Assembly: GCF_003992055.1 (NCBI RefSeq)
Contig: NZ_RQVD01000005.1
Coordinates: 62,001-126,000, forward strand
Direction of reading: 5' to 3'
DNA: 64,000 nt
From: Veillonella sp. CHU740
GTDB taxonomy: Bacteria > Bacillota > Negativicutes > Veillonellales > Veillonellaceae
Numbering within the stretch: the first letter of the stretch is position 1; each line of letters opens with the position of its first letter. Positions 16,935 to 26,521 of this stretch are shown here, in pieces. The notes beneath the pieces were generated by a model. That model saw only the letters and a program-made list of their open reading frames with translations. It was not told where the DNA came from and searched no databases. A program made the position numbers and the translations under genes.

Positions 16935-18566
16935 TTAGTGCTTAACCATTGTTAAGATACCTTCCAATTGTGGGAAGAAAGCTTGTCCAAAATAAGTTAA
17001 AATACCAAAAGCGATTAGATATAACAAGAAGTATTTAGATACATGAACCATAATGGAACTTGCATCAATGGAGTGACGTAACTCATCTGCTTTTTGTGCA
17101 TCAATTTTGTTTTCTTCAATGAATGTATTCAAAGCAGGTCCTACAGCACCAATCGCAATGGCAATACTTTGTGGGGAGAACATTTTACCAACACCAGCAG
17201 AGCCAGAGTTAGTTGCTGCTAACCACAATGCCAATGTATCGTGACCAGGAGTTAATTGATGGGCTGCTGCTGTTTGCAATGGTCCAAACAATACGTTCGC
17301 ATTTGTACCAGAACCAGTTAAGAACGCGCCTAACGCACCAATAACAGGAGCAAATGCTGGATACATAGAACCAGTTGCTGCTACTAAAGCATTCGCAATC
17401 ATGCCAGTCATACCAGAGTATGTCATCAATTTAGCTGTAACAACTACAGAAATAATTGTTACATATGTCAATTTTAAAGTTTTCAAGGTATTTGTCAATA
17501 CTTGTTTTTGAGTTCCAAGACCTGCTTTTTGGATGAAACCACCAATCAAAGCAGAAATGAAAATCATAATACCAGGTGTTGCAATCCATACGAATGTGTA
17601 AGGTTTTGCATTTACGCCAGCATGGATAGGTACAGATGTTTTAAATACCATCAATGCATTATATACAGGTGGTACTAATTTGGAAGTACCAATCAACAAG
17701 ATAAAGATTAAAATAAATGGGGATGCTGCAATTAAGCCTTCTTTAGCAGATACTTTTTTTGCTCCCATATCAACTTTATATTCTGGGTCGTTTACAGGCA
17801 TAATTTTTGCAATAGCTATAATAACAGCCATGATAACAATAGAGGAACCCATAACGGCAAGTTCTGGACCACCTGCATACATATTAATTAATAACTCAGG
17901 AATGGCTAATGCAAACCCCGCTATAATAGTTTGAATAAATACGCCCTTAATTGCTTTCACGCCACCAGCAATAATACCAACAATAAAGAGTGGAGTCACT
18001 ACATTTAAAATAAATAATTGCGCTGCAATGAATGTACCTAATTCAGCTGGCTGTAAACCAGTTAAAGATGCTAATGTAGTTGTTGGAATCGCAATAGAAC
18101 CAAATGTTGTTGGAACGGAGTTCGCTACCAAACAAGCCAAGATAGATTTTAAAGGATCAAATCCTACTGCCACCATCATCGCTGCTGGAATCGCAACAGC
18201 TGTACCGAAACCAGCCATACCTTCCATAAAGTTACCAAAGCCCCAAGCTAATAATAATGCTAAAATACGCATATCACTAGTTACGGAAGACAACATAATT
18301 TTAATTGTATCCATGGCTTTTGTATGAACTACCAACTGGTATGTAAAGATCGCCGCTGTAATAACCAAAAGAATTGGCCATACTGCAAGAGCTACACCTT
18401 CCATAGCTCCAGTATACATAATATATGCATTTTCTCCATAATAGAATACGGCTAAAATATATGTACCAATTGCTGCTGCCAAACATGCTTTCCATGCCGG
18501 CATTTTTAATATTGCCAATGCTACGATAAGCCATAGTATCGGCAAGACTGCTAAAAATATATCCAT
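16935..18566 (-). CDS. lctP: L-lactate permease (LctP family)
   Basis: Takes up lactate, the main carbon source of Veillonella-like organisms, by proton symport across the inner membrane. The protein of about 543 residues has 13-14 membrane segments. Family-specific stretches include GFGNFMEGMAGFGTAVAIPA near residues 105-125 and LTGSGTNANVLFGPLQ near 410. ATG at 18566 is chosen over an upstream start at 18599 because AAAGGGA lies 9 bases before it and the membrane segment then begins at once. It follows the Ldh2 gene, separated by a hairpin that could act as a partial terminator. Confidence 0.94.
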   Translation of the reverse strand: MDIFLAVLPILWLIVALAILKMPAWKACLAAAIGTYILAVFYYGENAYIMYTGAMEGVALAVWPILLVITAAIFTYQLVVHTKAMDTIKIMLSSVTSDMRILALLLAWGFGNFMEGMAGFGTAVAIPAAMMVAVGFDPLKSILACLVANSVPTTFGSIAIPTTTLASLTGLQPAELGTFIAAQLFILNVVTPLFIVGIIAGGVKAIKGVFIQTIIAGFALAIPELLINMYAGGPELAVMGSSIVIMAVIIAIAKIMPVNDPEYKVDMGAKKVSAKEGLIAASPFILIFILLIGTSKLVPPVYNALMVFKTSVPIHAGVNAKPYTFVWIATPGIMIFISALIGGFIQKAGLGTQKQVLTNTLKTLKLTYVTIISVVVTAKLMTYSGMTGMIANALVAATGSMYPAFAPVIGALGAFLTGSGTNANVLFGPLQTAAAHQLTPGHDTLALWLAATNSGSAGVGKMFSPQSIAIAIGAVGPALNTFIEENKIDAQKADELRHSIDASSIMVHVSKYFLLYLIAFGILTYFGQAFFPQLEGILTMVKH

Positions 18567-18642
18567 ATTAACAATCCCTTTCTTTTTTTTGTGAATCACT
18601 TAAATTCATCTCTAGCATACACACAGAGTGATATAAACAAAT

Positions 18643-18670
18643 AGAGAGGAAATCCACAGATTCCCTCTCT
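18643..18670 (-). terminator. Hairpin between Ldh2 and lactate permease genes
   Basis: AGAGAGG-A-AATC pairs with GATT-C-CCTCTCT (12 positions, one G-U in the minus-strand RNA) around CACA, followed by ATTTGTTT on the minus strand. It is either the terminator of the Ldh2 gene or an attenuator within an ldh-lctP operon. Confidence 0.65.
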
Positions 18671-18785
18671 CATATGTTCTAAGATGTTGACTGTTGCCAG
18701 TCTCTAAGAAGTATTCCTTAGGGATACAAAACTACTGATTCTGCATCGATAAAGATTTTTAAATTGTCAGTACGTACACTACGGA

Positions 18786-19907
18786 TTAGTAGTTGGATGC
18801 TACTGCTTTAGGTGGCTCATAGTCGCCGAAGTATTTTTTAGGATCCAATTTTAACAAGTGACATACGTCGAACAATTCAGCCACAGTTTTATCGATAACT
18901 GGCACGCCTTCTTTACGGCAAACTTCGATAGCTTCTGCTTCTTTTTCACCATGAGTGTAGATGCGGTCAGCGCCTTCAGCTTTAGGAGCTTCACGAAGTT
19001 CTTGTAAGAATGTGGAGAAGTGTTTTTTAACGTCTTCTGGGTTACCGAAGATAGCTGGGTTGATAGCCATGAAACCATGACAGATGTTGGAACGGCCACC
19101 AGTCATACATTTATTGGATGTGCCACCTTGAGAGAAGATAGATGCGAAGATTTCGCAAAGCATACCGTAACCATAACCTTTGTGGGAACCTAATTGTTCA
19201 GTGTTACCACCTAGAGGCATGATACCACCACCAACGTGATCGGAGATGTTACCCAATACTTCGCCAGCATTTTGAGATGCTTTACCATCTTTGTTCAATG
19301 CCCAACCGTTAGGTAATTCTTTACCTAATTTGTTGTACATTTCTAATTTACCACGAGTTACTACTGTTGTAGAAGCATCGAAGAAGAAGTTGAATGGTTC
19401 AGCTGGCATTGTAAATGCGATTGGGTTAGAACCAAGCATTGCTTTACGAGCAAATGTAGGAACCATGATAGCTTCGGAGTTTGTGCAAGAGAAGCCAATT
19501 AAACCTTCTTTTAATGCAAGGTCAGCATAGTAACCAGCGATACCATAGTGGTTAGAGTTACGAGCAGATACGATACCGATACCGGATTCTTTAGCTTTTT
19601 TAATTGCCAATTCCATAGCGAAATGACCAACTAATTGACCCATTGCATCATGGCCTTCGATAACTGCAGATACTGGAGTTTCGAAAACAACTTCTGGTTT
19701 TGCATTAATGTCGATAAGACCTTTTTCGATACCTTTGTGGTAACGAACTACACGTTGCATACCATGGGATTGGATACCGTACATGTCGGACATCATCAAT
19801 ACGTCTTTGATGATACTAGCTTCTTCAGGACTGAAACCAAATCCTTCGAATGCGTCTTGACAGAATGCATTAAGTTTTTCTTCTTGGATGTAAACAAAAT
19901 TTCCCAT
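18786..19907 (-). CDS. Malate/L-lactate dehydrogenase, Ldh2 family
   Basis: An NAD(P)-dependent oxidoreductase of the Ldh2/MDH2 family, about 373 residues. Recognisable are the SDMYGIQSHGMQRV segment with the catalytic His near residue 48, NSNHYGIAGYYADLAL, TNSEAIMVPTFARK and GGNTEQLGSHKGYGYGM. Candidate reactions are lactate-pyruvate or malate-oxaloacetate interconversion. Its position just upstream of the lactate permease favours a role in lactate use. The start at 19907 has AAGAGG 8 bases upstream. A promoter with an extended -10 (TGCTATAAT, TATAAT at 19994-19999) precedes it. Confidence 0.88.
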   Translation of the reverse strand: MGNFVYIQEEKLNAFCQDAFEGFGFSPEEASIIKDVLMMSDMYGIQSHGMQRVVRYHKGIEKGLIDINAKPEVVFETPVSAVIEGHDAMGQLVGHFAMELAIKKAKESGIGIVSARNSNHYGIAGYYADLALKEGLIGFSCTNSEAIMVPTFARKAMLGSNPIAFTMPAEPFNFFFDASTTVVTRGKLEMYNKLGKELPNGWALNKDGKASQNAGEVLGNISDHVGGGIMPLGGNTEQLGSHKGYGYGMLCEIFASIFSQGGTSNKCMTGGRSNICHGFMAINPAIFGNPEDVKKHFSTFLQELREAPKAEGADRIYTHGEKEAEAIEVCRKEGVPVIDKTVAELFDVCHLLKLDPKKYFGDYEPPKAVASNY

Positions 19908-20314
19908 CTTTAAAACCTCTTTCCCTAACCATAAAAATACTTGTGACATCTACGAATACTCCTCAACAGATTGTCACGACTCTTGATACGTAAATTATAG
20001 CACACATGTACACCACATGGAATAGAAAACCCTTAGTTATCGCTATTTTTTCCTTATCATATATGCATAGTTACACCTGATTTATGTTATATTTATCACA
20101 CGTTGATATGAAAAGTAGTATTCTTAAGCCTTTAATTAATTATTACTTTTAGTTATACATTACTCATATTCTTCATCATATCCTCATGTAATTTTTCATG
20201 CACATCGAAGAATATAAATAGAAATCTAACTTTTTCGTTCTTCTGTATCGACATATTTCTATAACAATGCTTATCAAGAATGATTACATATGAAAGTTTT
20301 TTCTATTTCTTGTT
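19908..20314. other. Gene-free AT-rich stretch
   Basis: About 400 bases between the M48 protease gene and the Ldh2 gene. It holds the Ldh2 promoter (extended -10 at 19994-19999) and otherwise only AT-rich sequence; no further ORF or strong hairpin was seen. Confidence 0.6.
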
Positions 20315-21409
20315 CTATTTTTTTCCTTTTTTGTTATCTTTTTTTGATCCAGATTCATCACTAATAGCAGCATTCATGTTTTTTGCGATTTCAAAAGCTG
20401 CATCATAATTTGGCATCGTTACAATATTCGTACTACCAATGTCCACTGTCGTTCCATCTACACGAGCGCCACCAATCGTATTATCATGGTACAACCGTGC
20501 TAGCTTGCCGGCTACTAAATAGGCTCTCATAGTAGGTGTATATTTACCACTTTGCGTACCTTCATAGACAGATTTTCCGTTGATGAAGACAATATTTTTA
20601 TCTACTTTGACATGTTTACCAGAAAACTCTTCTAAGCGCTTTAAGTTATCTAAAATACGTTGTGATGTTTTAGGATGATTGTTTGGTGCAATCACTTGTG
20701 TGATTCCATCTGTATACAATTCACCATATTTATTTTTAATAACTTCCATTGCTACTGCTGCACCGCCTACATTGAAAGAAGAATCAGCTAGCAATTCAAA
20801 TCCAAACTCATCTGCTTTTTTCTCTTGGGAAACACTAAATACTTGATTCTCTAAATAGTTTTCAGCAACCCCTGCTGCCACTAATCCCATATCACCTGAG
20901 TTGTATGTAGCTGCTGATAATACTGTAGACAACACCGCACTCTTTTTAGCACCATTCACAGAATCTTTATGCTCACCATGACCAAGTTCATGACCCACTA
21001 CAGCCGCTAGTGCATCATCATCTAACATATCCATAGTTCCCTTATTAATTGTCATAACACGGCCTAGTGCCATAGAAGCATTAAAATCTTCATCAGGATT
21101 TACATACACTTCATAGCCTCTTTTTACTAGTTTAGATTTAGTAAGCTCATCTACTATTCGTTTGGCACGCATTTGATAGGCATAGTTATTATAAACTCCA
21201 GTTCGATCTTTTCGTTGTTTAAGCATTGCCGCTTGCCCTGCATCCGTATTGTCTAGTTCATTTAACTGATGATGCTCAGCTATACCGCCTAGAATACTTT
21301 TACCAATAGACTCTAGCAACGCATGCGCCTCCACATTTGGCATTCCACCCGCCAAAACTCCCAAGGACAACGCACTTACACACACTAAACGTTTCCAATT
21401 CTGTTTCAT
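20315..21409 (-). CDS. Secreted M48-family zinc metalloprotease
   Basis: A 364-residue exported protein. ATG at 21409 gives a signal peptide (VCVSALSLGVLAGGMPNVEAHA). The zinc site is VVGHELGHGEHKD (HExxH) near residue 130, with the downstream Glu in EKKADEFGFELLAD. The protein ends in a Lys-rich tail. This resembles LoiP/YcaL-like or TPR-less BepA-like proteases that act on envelope proteins in diderms. It is monocistronic. The exact substrate is unknown. Confidence 0.88.
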   Translation of the reverse strand: MKQNWKRLVCVSALSLGVLAGGMPNVEAHALLESIGKSILGGIAEHHQLNELDNTDAGQAAMLKQRKDRTGVYNNYAYQMRAKRIVDELTKSKLVKRGYEVYVNPDEDFNASMALGRVMTINKGTMDMLDDDALAAVVGHELGHGEHKDSVNGAKKSAVLSTVLSAATYNSGDMGLVAAGVAENYLENQVFSVSQEKKADEFGFELLADSSFNVGGAAVAMEVIKNKYGELYTDGITQVIAPNNHPKTSQRILDNLKRLEEFSGKHVKVDKNIVFINGKSVYEGTQSGKYTPTMRAYLVAGKLARLYHDNTIGGARVDGTTVDIGSTNIVTMPNYDAAFEIAKNMNAAISDESGSKKDNKKGKK

Positions 21410-21508
21410 AATGCACCCCACTATTATAACGATATGTGTTCTCATAGACACACTTTCAAATATAGTATACTGTATCCTCTAAGATTTTGGCTAGATTCAA
21501 GATAGAAA

Positions 21509-21557
21509 AAGACTATCTTTCATATAGATGTCACTTACACCCAAAAAAGATAGTCTT
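21509..21557 (-). terminator. Terminator of the rplI-dnaB block
   Basis: AAGACTATCTTT (21509-21520) and AAAGATAGTCTT (21546-21557) form a perfect 12-bp stem; on the minus strand TTTTTC follows. It lies 26 bases behind the dnaB stop. Confidence 0.9.
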
Positions 21558-21582
21558 GTATATATCGTTATTCAGTTGTTAA

Positions 21583-22935
21583 TTACATACCAGGGTCGTC
21601 TTCTCGATACGCTAAGTCCCTGAATCTTGTATAGGATCCTTCGAACCACAATCGGACAACACCTAATTCACCATTACGATGTTTACGAATGATAACTTGT
21701 GTTTCTACACCACTACTAGTATCTTCTGTATCTTGATAGTTTTCACGATTTAAAAATGCTACAATATCCGCATCCTGCTCCAATGAACCAGACTCACGCA
21801 AGTCACTTAACATCGGCGTTTTATCTGCACGACTTTCAACACCACGGCTCAACTGTGAAAGTGCAATAAGCGGTACATTAAATTCTCTGGCCATTATTTT
21901 CAATTGACGAGAAATAGCAGATACCTCTTGTTGGCGATTGTCAGCCAGTTTTTTACCACCATTTTCCATCAACTGAATGTAGTCTACAACCACCAAGCCT
22001 AGTTCACCATGTTCTTGAATAAGTCGACGCAACTTTTTCTTCATGAGCTGTGGAGTCAGTCCTGATGTGTCATCAATATACAAAGGCGCTTCTGACAAAT
22101 CATTCAATACGGATACCACCTTGCCCCAATCTTCTTGGCTCAATTGACCATTGCGAATCCGGCCAGAATCAACGCCTGCTACCGAAGCTAATACACGGGC
22201 TACTAGCTGGCTCTTAGACATCTCCAAGGAGAAAAACGCTACATTCTTTTTAGAGCGCATGGCTACATTTTGAGCAATATTCAATGTAAATGCCGTTTTA
22301 CCCATGGATGGACGGGCTGCTACCAAGATCAGATCTGACTTTTGTAAGCCGCTCGTAAGGGTATCCAAATCTCGGAATCCTGTAGAAACCCCTGTCAAAA
22401 TCCCTTTATGCTGTTGTAGTTCGCTAATGCGACTCACTGTCTCATACACAACATCTTTCATGGCGGAAAAGGAAGATTCACTCCTCGTTGCACCACTGAT
22501 ATCTAACACTAGCTGTTCCGCTTTATTGACGATATCTTCGGTCTCTTCTTCTTCTCGATAAGCCATAGCTTCCAGAGAATTGGCTACATGAATGAGGCGA
22601 CGCAATTGTGCTTTTTCACTGATAATACGCGCATGCTCTTCCACATTATATACATCTAACATATCTGCCGTTAAAGACGTGATATAAATAATGCCACCTA
22701 CGGCATCCAGCTTTTGTAATCGTCGCAATTCTTCTGCTAATAAAATATGATCGGCTCTGCGATTTTTATTGACTATCGTCACTAGTGCTTCATAAATAAC
22801 CCTGTGATTATCACGGTAAAAGTCCTCAGCTTTCACGAGAGAACTCACCGTATCAAAGGCATCCTCATTGAGCAGAATCGCCCCTAAGACAGCCCTCTCT
22901 GCTTCCACACTATGGGGTGGTATTCGTCCTTCCAT
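21583..22935 (-). CDS. dnaB: Replicative DNA helicase
   Basis: Hexameric helicase that unwinds DNA at the replication fork. 450 residues, normal length. The N-terminal domain begins PPHSVEAERAVLGAILL; the RecA-like domain has Walker A ARPSMGKTAF near residue 205, FSLEMSKSQL, the Walker B LVVVDYIQLM and SQLSRGVESR. It is the last gene of a gdpP-rplI-dnaB cluster, a common Firmicutes arrangement, and is separated from rplI by a hairpin. Confidence 0.98.
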   Translation of the reverse strand: MEGRIPPHSVEAERAVLGAILLNEDAFDTVSSLVKAEDFYRDNHRVIYEALVTIVNKNRRADHILLAEELRRLQKLDAVGGIIYITSLTADMLDVYNVEEHARIISEKAQLRRLIHVANSLEAMAYREEEETEDIVNKAEQLVLDISGATRSESSFSAMKDVVYETVSRISELQQHKGILTGVSTGFRDLDTLTSGLQKSDLILVAARPSMGKTAFTLNIAQNVAMRSKKNVAFFSLEMSKSQLVARVLASVAGVDSGRIRNGQLSQEDWGKVVSVLNDLSEAPLYIDDTSGLTPQLMKKKLRRLIQEHGELGLVVVDYIQLMENGGKKLADNRQQEVSAISRQLKIMAREFNVPLIALSQLSRGVESRADKTPMLSDLRESGSLEQDADIVAFLNRENYQDTEDTSSGVETQVIIRKHRNGELGVVRLWFEGSYTRFRDLAYREDDPGM

Positions 22936-22954
22936 ACTTGTCTCCTATCATAGA

Positions 22955-22978
22955 AAAGAGGGGCCTCAGCCCCTCTTT
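22955..22978 (-). terminator. Hairpin between rplI and dnaB
   Basis: AAAGAGGGGC and GCCCCTCTTT form a perfect 10-bp stem with a CTCA loop; TTTTCTATG follows on the minus strand. It can end or attenuate transcription coming from rplI into dnaB. Confidence 0.75.
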
Positions 22979-22981
22979 CGA

Positions 22982-23428
22982 TTACCCTGCTACTACTTCT
23001 ACAGTAATGGTAGCTGTAATTTCTGGATGCACGCGAATCAATACTTCATGAGTACCCAATGTTTTGATTGGCTCTTTTAAGTCGATTTTCTTTTTATCTA
23101 CATCAACTTTCACTTGTGCTTGTAATGCATCAGAAATGTCTTTACCTGTCACAGAGCCAAATACGCGACCACCATCACCCATTTTCACTGGAACAGTAAC
23201 AGACACTTTAGACAATTGACTAGCCAATACAGTAGCTTCATCAGAGTCCACTTGTTTTTTGTGCGCTTGAGCACCTAATTTTTGTTTTGCATTATTTAAA
23301 TTTTGTGGAGTTCCTTCTAGACCTACACCTTTTTTAATTAATACATTACGACCGTATGCTTCAGATACTTCTACGATTTCGCCCTTTTTACCAACTTTTT
23401 TTACATCTTCTAATAAAATTACTTTCAT
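22982..23428 (-). CDS. rplI: 50S ribosomal protein L9
   Basis: Binds 23S rRNA in the large ribosomal subunit. 148 residues, full length, with the N-terminal signature MKVILLEDVKKVGKKGEIVEV read in parts and the conserved GYGRN-like YGRNVLIKKG segment, then the connecting helix and the C-terminal domain. The start overlaps the stop of gdpP by four bases. Confidence 0.98.
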   Translation of the reverse strand: MKVILLEDVKKVGKKGEIVEVSEAYGRNVLIKKGVGLEGTPQNLNNAKQKLGAQAHKKQVDSDEATVLASQLSKVSVTVPVKMGDGGRVFGSVTGKDISDALQAQVKVDVDKKKIDLKEPIKTLGTHEVLIRVHPEITATITVEVVAG

Positions 23429-25449
23429 TCTAATTCCTCCTCAGATTCACGTTGTAATTCTGTCATATAAGAAACGGCTACATCAGTCACCCAATGGCGG
23501 GCTTCTTTCAAAGATTTATTATAAATTTGAGCTCCCGCCACAGTGCGATGACCTCCGCCACCGACAGCTTCCATAATTACTTGCACATTGACTTTCCCTT
23601 GCGACCTAGCGCTCACACCAATGCCACCATCAGGCAGTACATAGAATACAAAACTAGCTTCTATGCCTTCCAAGGTAATCAATTTATCCCCTGTCTGTGC
23701 CGCAATCACAGTGGCATTTTGTGCGTTTTCCGGTGCTTCTGTGAAAGCCATATTCGCAACCTCTTCTGCAGATGCCAACATAGCTGAGCGCATACGCATG
23801 CCTTCAAAACTATCCATAAACAAATGTCGAACCAACGATACATCGGCTCCCGATCTTCGCAAAAAAGAGGCTGCTTCAAAGGTGCGCGCTCCTGTTTGGA
23901 CCACAAAATTCTTAGTGTCCACCACAATACCCGCATATAAACCGCTGGCCTCAATATTCTTGAGCGTCACATGGTCAGGGAAATATTGAATCAACTCTGT
24001 CACCAACTCACTGGTGGATGACGTAGATGGTTCTAAATATGTAAGTAATGGAGAGGCAATAAAGTCAGATCCCCGTCTATGATGATCAATGACGACACGA
24101 CGTGTTGACTTTTTCAAAGCCGCTGGAGCCGCTACCATTTCAGATCGATGTACATCGGTAACAATCACAACCGTGTTATCTGTTACAAATTGCTCCGCTT
24201 CTTCACCATCAATAATTAATCCTTTAAAATCCGGATGATCTACGAGAACTTCCACCAATTTACGAACTGCCGTCGAGTTTGGACTCAACGCAATATGCAC
24301 AGGTTTATGCAAGGCTCTCGCCATGGCCGCTACCCCTACAGAGGCACCAATACTATCGTAATCTTCTCGATCATGCCCCATCACAAGAACACGGTCGGAA
24401 TCCAGCATAATCTCATGCAAGGCATGAGACACCACACGAGCCCGTACACGAGTATTTTTTTCATTTCCCGATGTTTTGCCACCAAAGAACTTTACATCTT
24501 CCCCGTGATACACACACACTTGGTCACCACCACGGCCCAATGCAATTTCCAAGGCAGCCTTTGCCTTTTCCCCTTGTACTTTCACAGAATCCGTAGTCAA
24601 AGCAATACCCATACTAATGGTCGGCGGAATGTGCTTCGAGGTTGTTAAGGCCCGTATCTTATCTAACAGATTAAACCTTTTTTCCATCATTTTCAGCATT
24701 TCTGCTTTACTAATACTGAAAGAATACGTATCTTCTGTAGCGTTGCGAATGAATCCATCGTGCTGATCTATTTCCGTCACAATCAATCGATTCATATCTG
24801 ACCACAATTGGGTATATTCGATATCGCTGAGACCTGTCCGCAAATCTTCAATATTATCCATAGTGATAAACCCAAGAGCTGGCACCATAGCCATAGCGTT
24901 GTTCTTTTCTCTTTCAATATCTGAAATATCATCGAAATAAAAAGCCATGTAAGATTCTAGTTCATCACTATCTACGTCGGAATACCTAGACTTAGGTGCT
25001 TCCAACGTTTTATAGAGGACGCGGTAATATTTACCATCAATCTCCTCATGAAAAAATCCAGATTTCCCCCAATACTTATCAATTCGCAAGGTAGGAATAA
25101 ATCCACTTAATTTCATAGTTTTATTGGAATCATTAGGCAGCCAATCTTTGAATACACTATTGCTCCAACAAATCACATTATTTTCATCAATAATGACGAT
25201 ACCTACTGGTAAATTTTGCAATGCAAAGGTCGATGCTTGCGTAATTCCCTTCGCCATTCTATCGAATTGCGCCTTCCGACGATGTCGCCCTCTACGAATC
25301 GTACGACCTACAAACATATAGGCCCCTACGACTACGATGAAAGCCAACATAGCTAGCTGCCAATTCAAATATAATATAATGCCTAATAACAAAATAACGA
25401 TGACGGCAGCAGTAATTTCAATCGTACTGTATTCAGTTTGTATATCCAT
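23425..25449 (-). CDS. gdpP: Cyclic-di-AMP phosphodiesterase
   Basis: Membrane-bound enzyme that hydrolyses c-di-AMP. The 674-residue order is the canonical one: two membrane segments (15-55), a PAS-like domain (about 75-170), a degenerate GGDEF domain (about 175-310, with no intact GGDEF motif), then DHH and DHHA1. Catalytic motifs are GHDREDYDS near 356, TDVHRSE, VIDHH near 451 and GGGHRTVAGA near 630. It is the first gene of gdpP-rplI-dnaB and follows a DUF2232 membrane protein gene by 15 bases, as yybS-yybT do in Bacillus. Confidence 0.96.
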   Translation of the reverse strand: MDIQTEYSTIEITAAVIVILLLGIILYLNWQLAMLAFIVVVGAYMFVGRTIRRGRHRRKAQFDRMAKGITQASTFALQNLPVGIVIIDENNVICWSNSVFKDWLPNDSNKTMKLSGFIPTLRIDKYWGKSGFFHEEIDGKYYRVLYKTLEAPKSRYSDVDSDELESYMAFYFDDISDIEREKNNAMAMVPALGFITMDNIEDLRTGLSDIEYTQLWSDMNRLIVTEIDQHDGFIRNATEDTYSFSISKAEMLKMMEKRFNLLDKIRALTTSKHIPPTISMGIALTTDSVKVQGEKAKAALEIALGRGGDQVCVYHGEDVKFFGGKTSGNEKNTRVRARVVSHALHEIMLDSDRVLVMGHDREDYDSIGASVGVAAMARALHKPVHIALSPNSTAVRKLVEVLVDHPDFKGLIIDGEEAEQFVTDNTVVIVTDVHRSEMVAAPAALKKSTRRVVIDHHRRGSDFIASPLLTYLEPSTSSTSELVTELIQYFPDHVTLKNIEASGLYAGIVVDTKNFVVQTGARTFEAASFLRRSGADVSLVRHLFMDSFEGMRMRSAMLASAEEVANMAFTEAPENAQNATVIAAQTGDKLITLEGIEASFVFYVLPDGGIGVSARSQGKVNVQVIMEAVGGGGHRTVAGAQIYNKSLKEARHWVTDVAVSYMTELQRESEEELE

Positions 25450-25464
25450 GCTACCTCCTTTGTA

Positions 25465-26412
25465 TTACTCAGTTCGTTTTTTCCACCGTTCCTCTAGATT
25501 CATGAATACATCTATAGCCCCAAAGATAGCTGCAGATTGAGACATGAACAATAATACAATGAGAACTAACCATTGTACGAATTTAGGTGGGTTATAGGTC
25601 TTTGTAATACGCCATGCACAAGACAAACCTCTTATAAATAGCATTATACCACCTAAATACATCAAATTATAGCCTATATATTCAAGACCTGGTACATATT
25701 GTTTTACAAAATAAGAAATAAGCCCTACTAAGAATAGATGCAATGCCCAATCTGGGATACGCCATCCTTGTATGGTTGGCATCTCTGGTACTTCATAAGT
25801 GCCAATTCGTTTGACTACAATATAAGTTAATCGGTTGATAATATAAGAAATAGCAATGCCAGAACAGAATAGGCCTGCTACTAGTACTTTTTTCATAATA
25901 TCGATTTGCTGTTGCAATGTTGTCATAGCCAGGCTGACTTGATCTTCACCGAGACCTTGCTGTACATAGACTTCACGCATACTTGTTTCTATTTCTTGCT
26001 CTAAGGATGTCCACATCTGTACAGGGTCCATATGTACCATCCATGCAGACACCCAGAATTGAAACGCCACAGATATCATCAACACAATGGCCGGTAACAA
26101 AAGAAGCTTTGAAATCGACCACTTTTGGCGCAATCCATATCCAATCAAGATGCCGATAACACCAAAGACTCCTCCTTCAATCAGTGCCGTTAATGGGCCT
26201 AATAAAAAGGCAATTACGATGACTGCAGCTACCACAGATAGCACACTCCATCGAAGTCCATGTCGTACGCCTACAATAGCAATTGTCATAGGCACTAAAA
26301 TCGATCCAAAGAACCCTAACATAGGGACACTCAGACCAATCATAGCAAAGATAATCATCAAGGCCGTTAATAAGCCTGATTCTACAATCGATCGACTACT
26401 TGTTTGATTCAT
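25465..26412 (-). CDS. DUF2232 (YybS-like) membrane protein
   Basis: A 315-residue inner-membrane protein with about eight hydrophobic segments. The N-terminal SIVESGLLTALMIIFAMI and the position directly before gdpP identify it with the YybS/DUF2232 family, whose function is not established. ATG at 26412 is chosen over 26445 because GGAG lies 8 bases before it. It is cotranscribed with gdpP. Confidence 0.85.
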   Translation of the reverse strand: MNQTSSRSIVESGLLTALMIIFAMIGLSVPMLGFFGSILVPMTIAIVGVRHGLRWSVLSVVAAVIVIAFLLGPLTALIEGGVFGVIGILIGYGLRQKWSISKLLLLPAIVLMISVAFQFWVSAWMVHMDPVQMWTSLEQEIETSMREVYVQQGLGEDQVSLAMTTLQQQIDIMKKVLVAGLFCSGIAISYIINRLTYIVVKRIGTYEVPEMPTIQGWRIPDWALHLFLVGLISYFVKQYVPGLEYIGYNLMYLGGIMLFIRGLSCAWRITKTYNPPKFVQWLVLIVLLFMSQSAAIFGAIDVFMNLEERWKKRTE

Positions 26413-26477
26413 ATTGATTACTCCATAGTATCTCGGCCACTGCATACTTTGCAGGTCTGCCGTTCAATCACTAAATA

Positions 26478-26509
26478 AATAGACATATGACTATTGTCAT
26501 ATGCCTATT
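26478..26509 (-). terminator. Terminator of the RNase J gene
   Basis: AATAGACATATGAC and GTCATATGCCTATT form a 14-position stem with one G-U type pair around TATT; on the minus strand TATTTAG follows. It lies 12 bases behind the RNase J stop. Confidence 0.85.
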
Positions 26510-26521
26510 ATATCATATTCT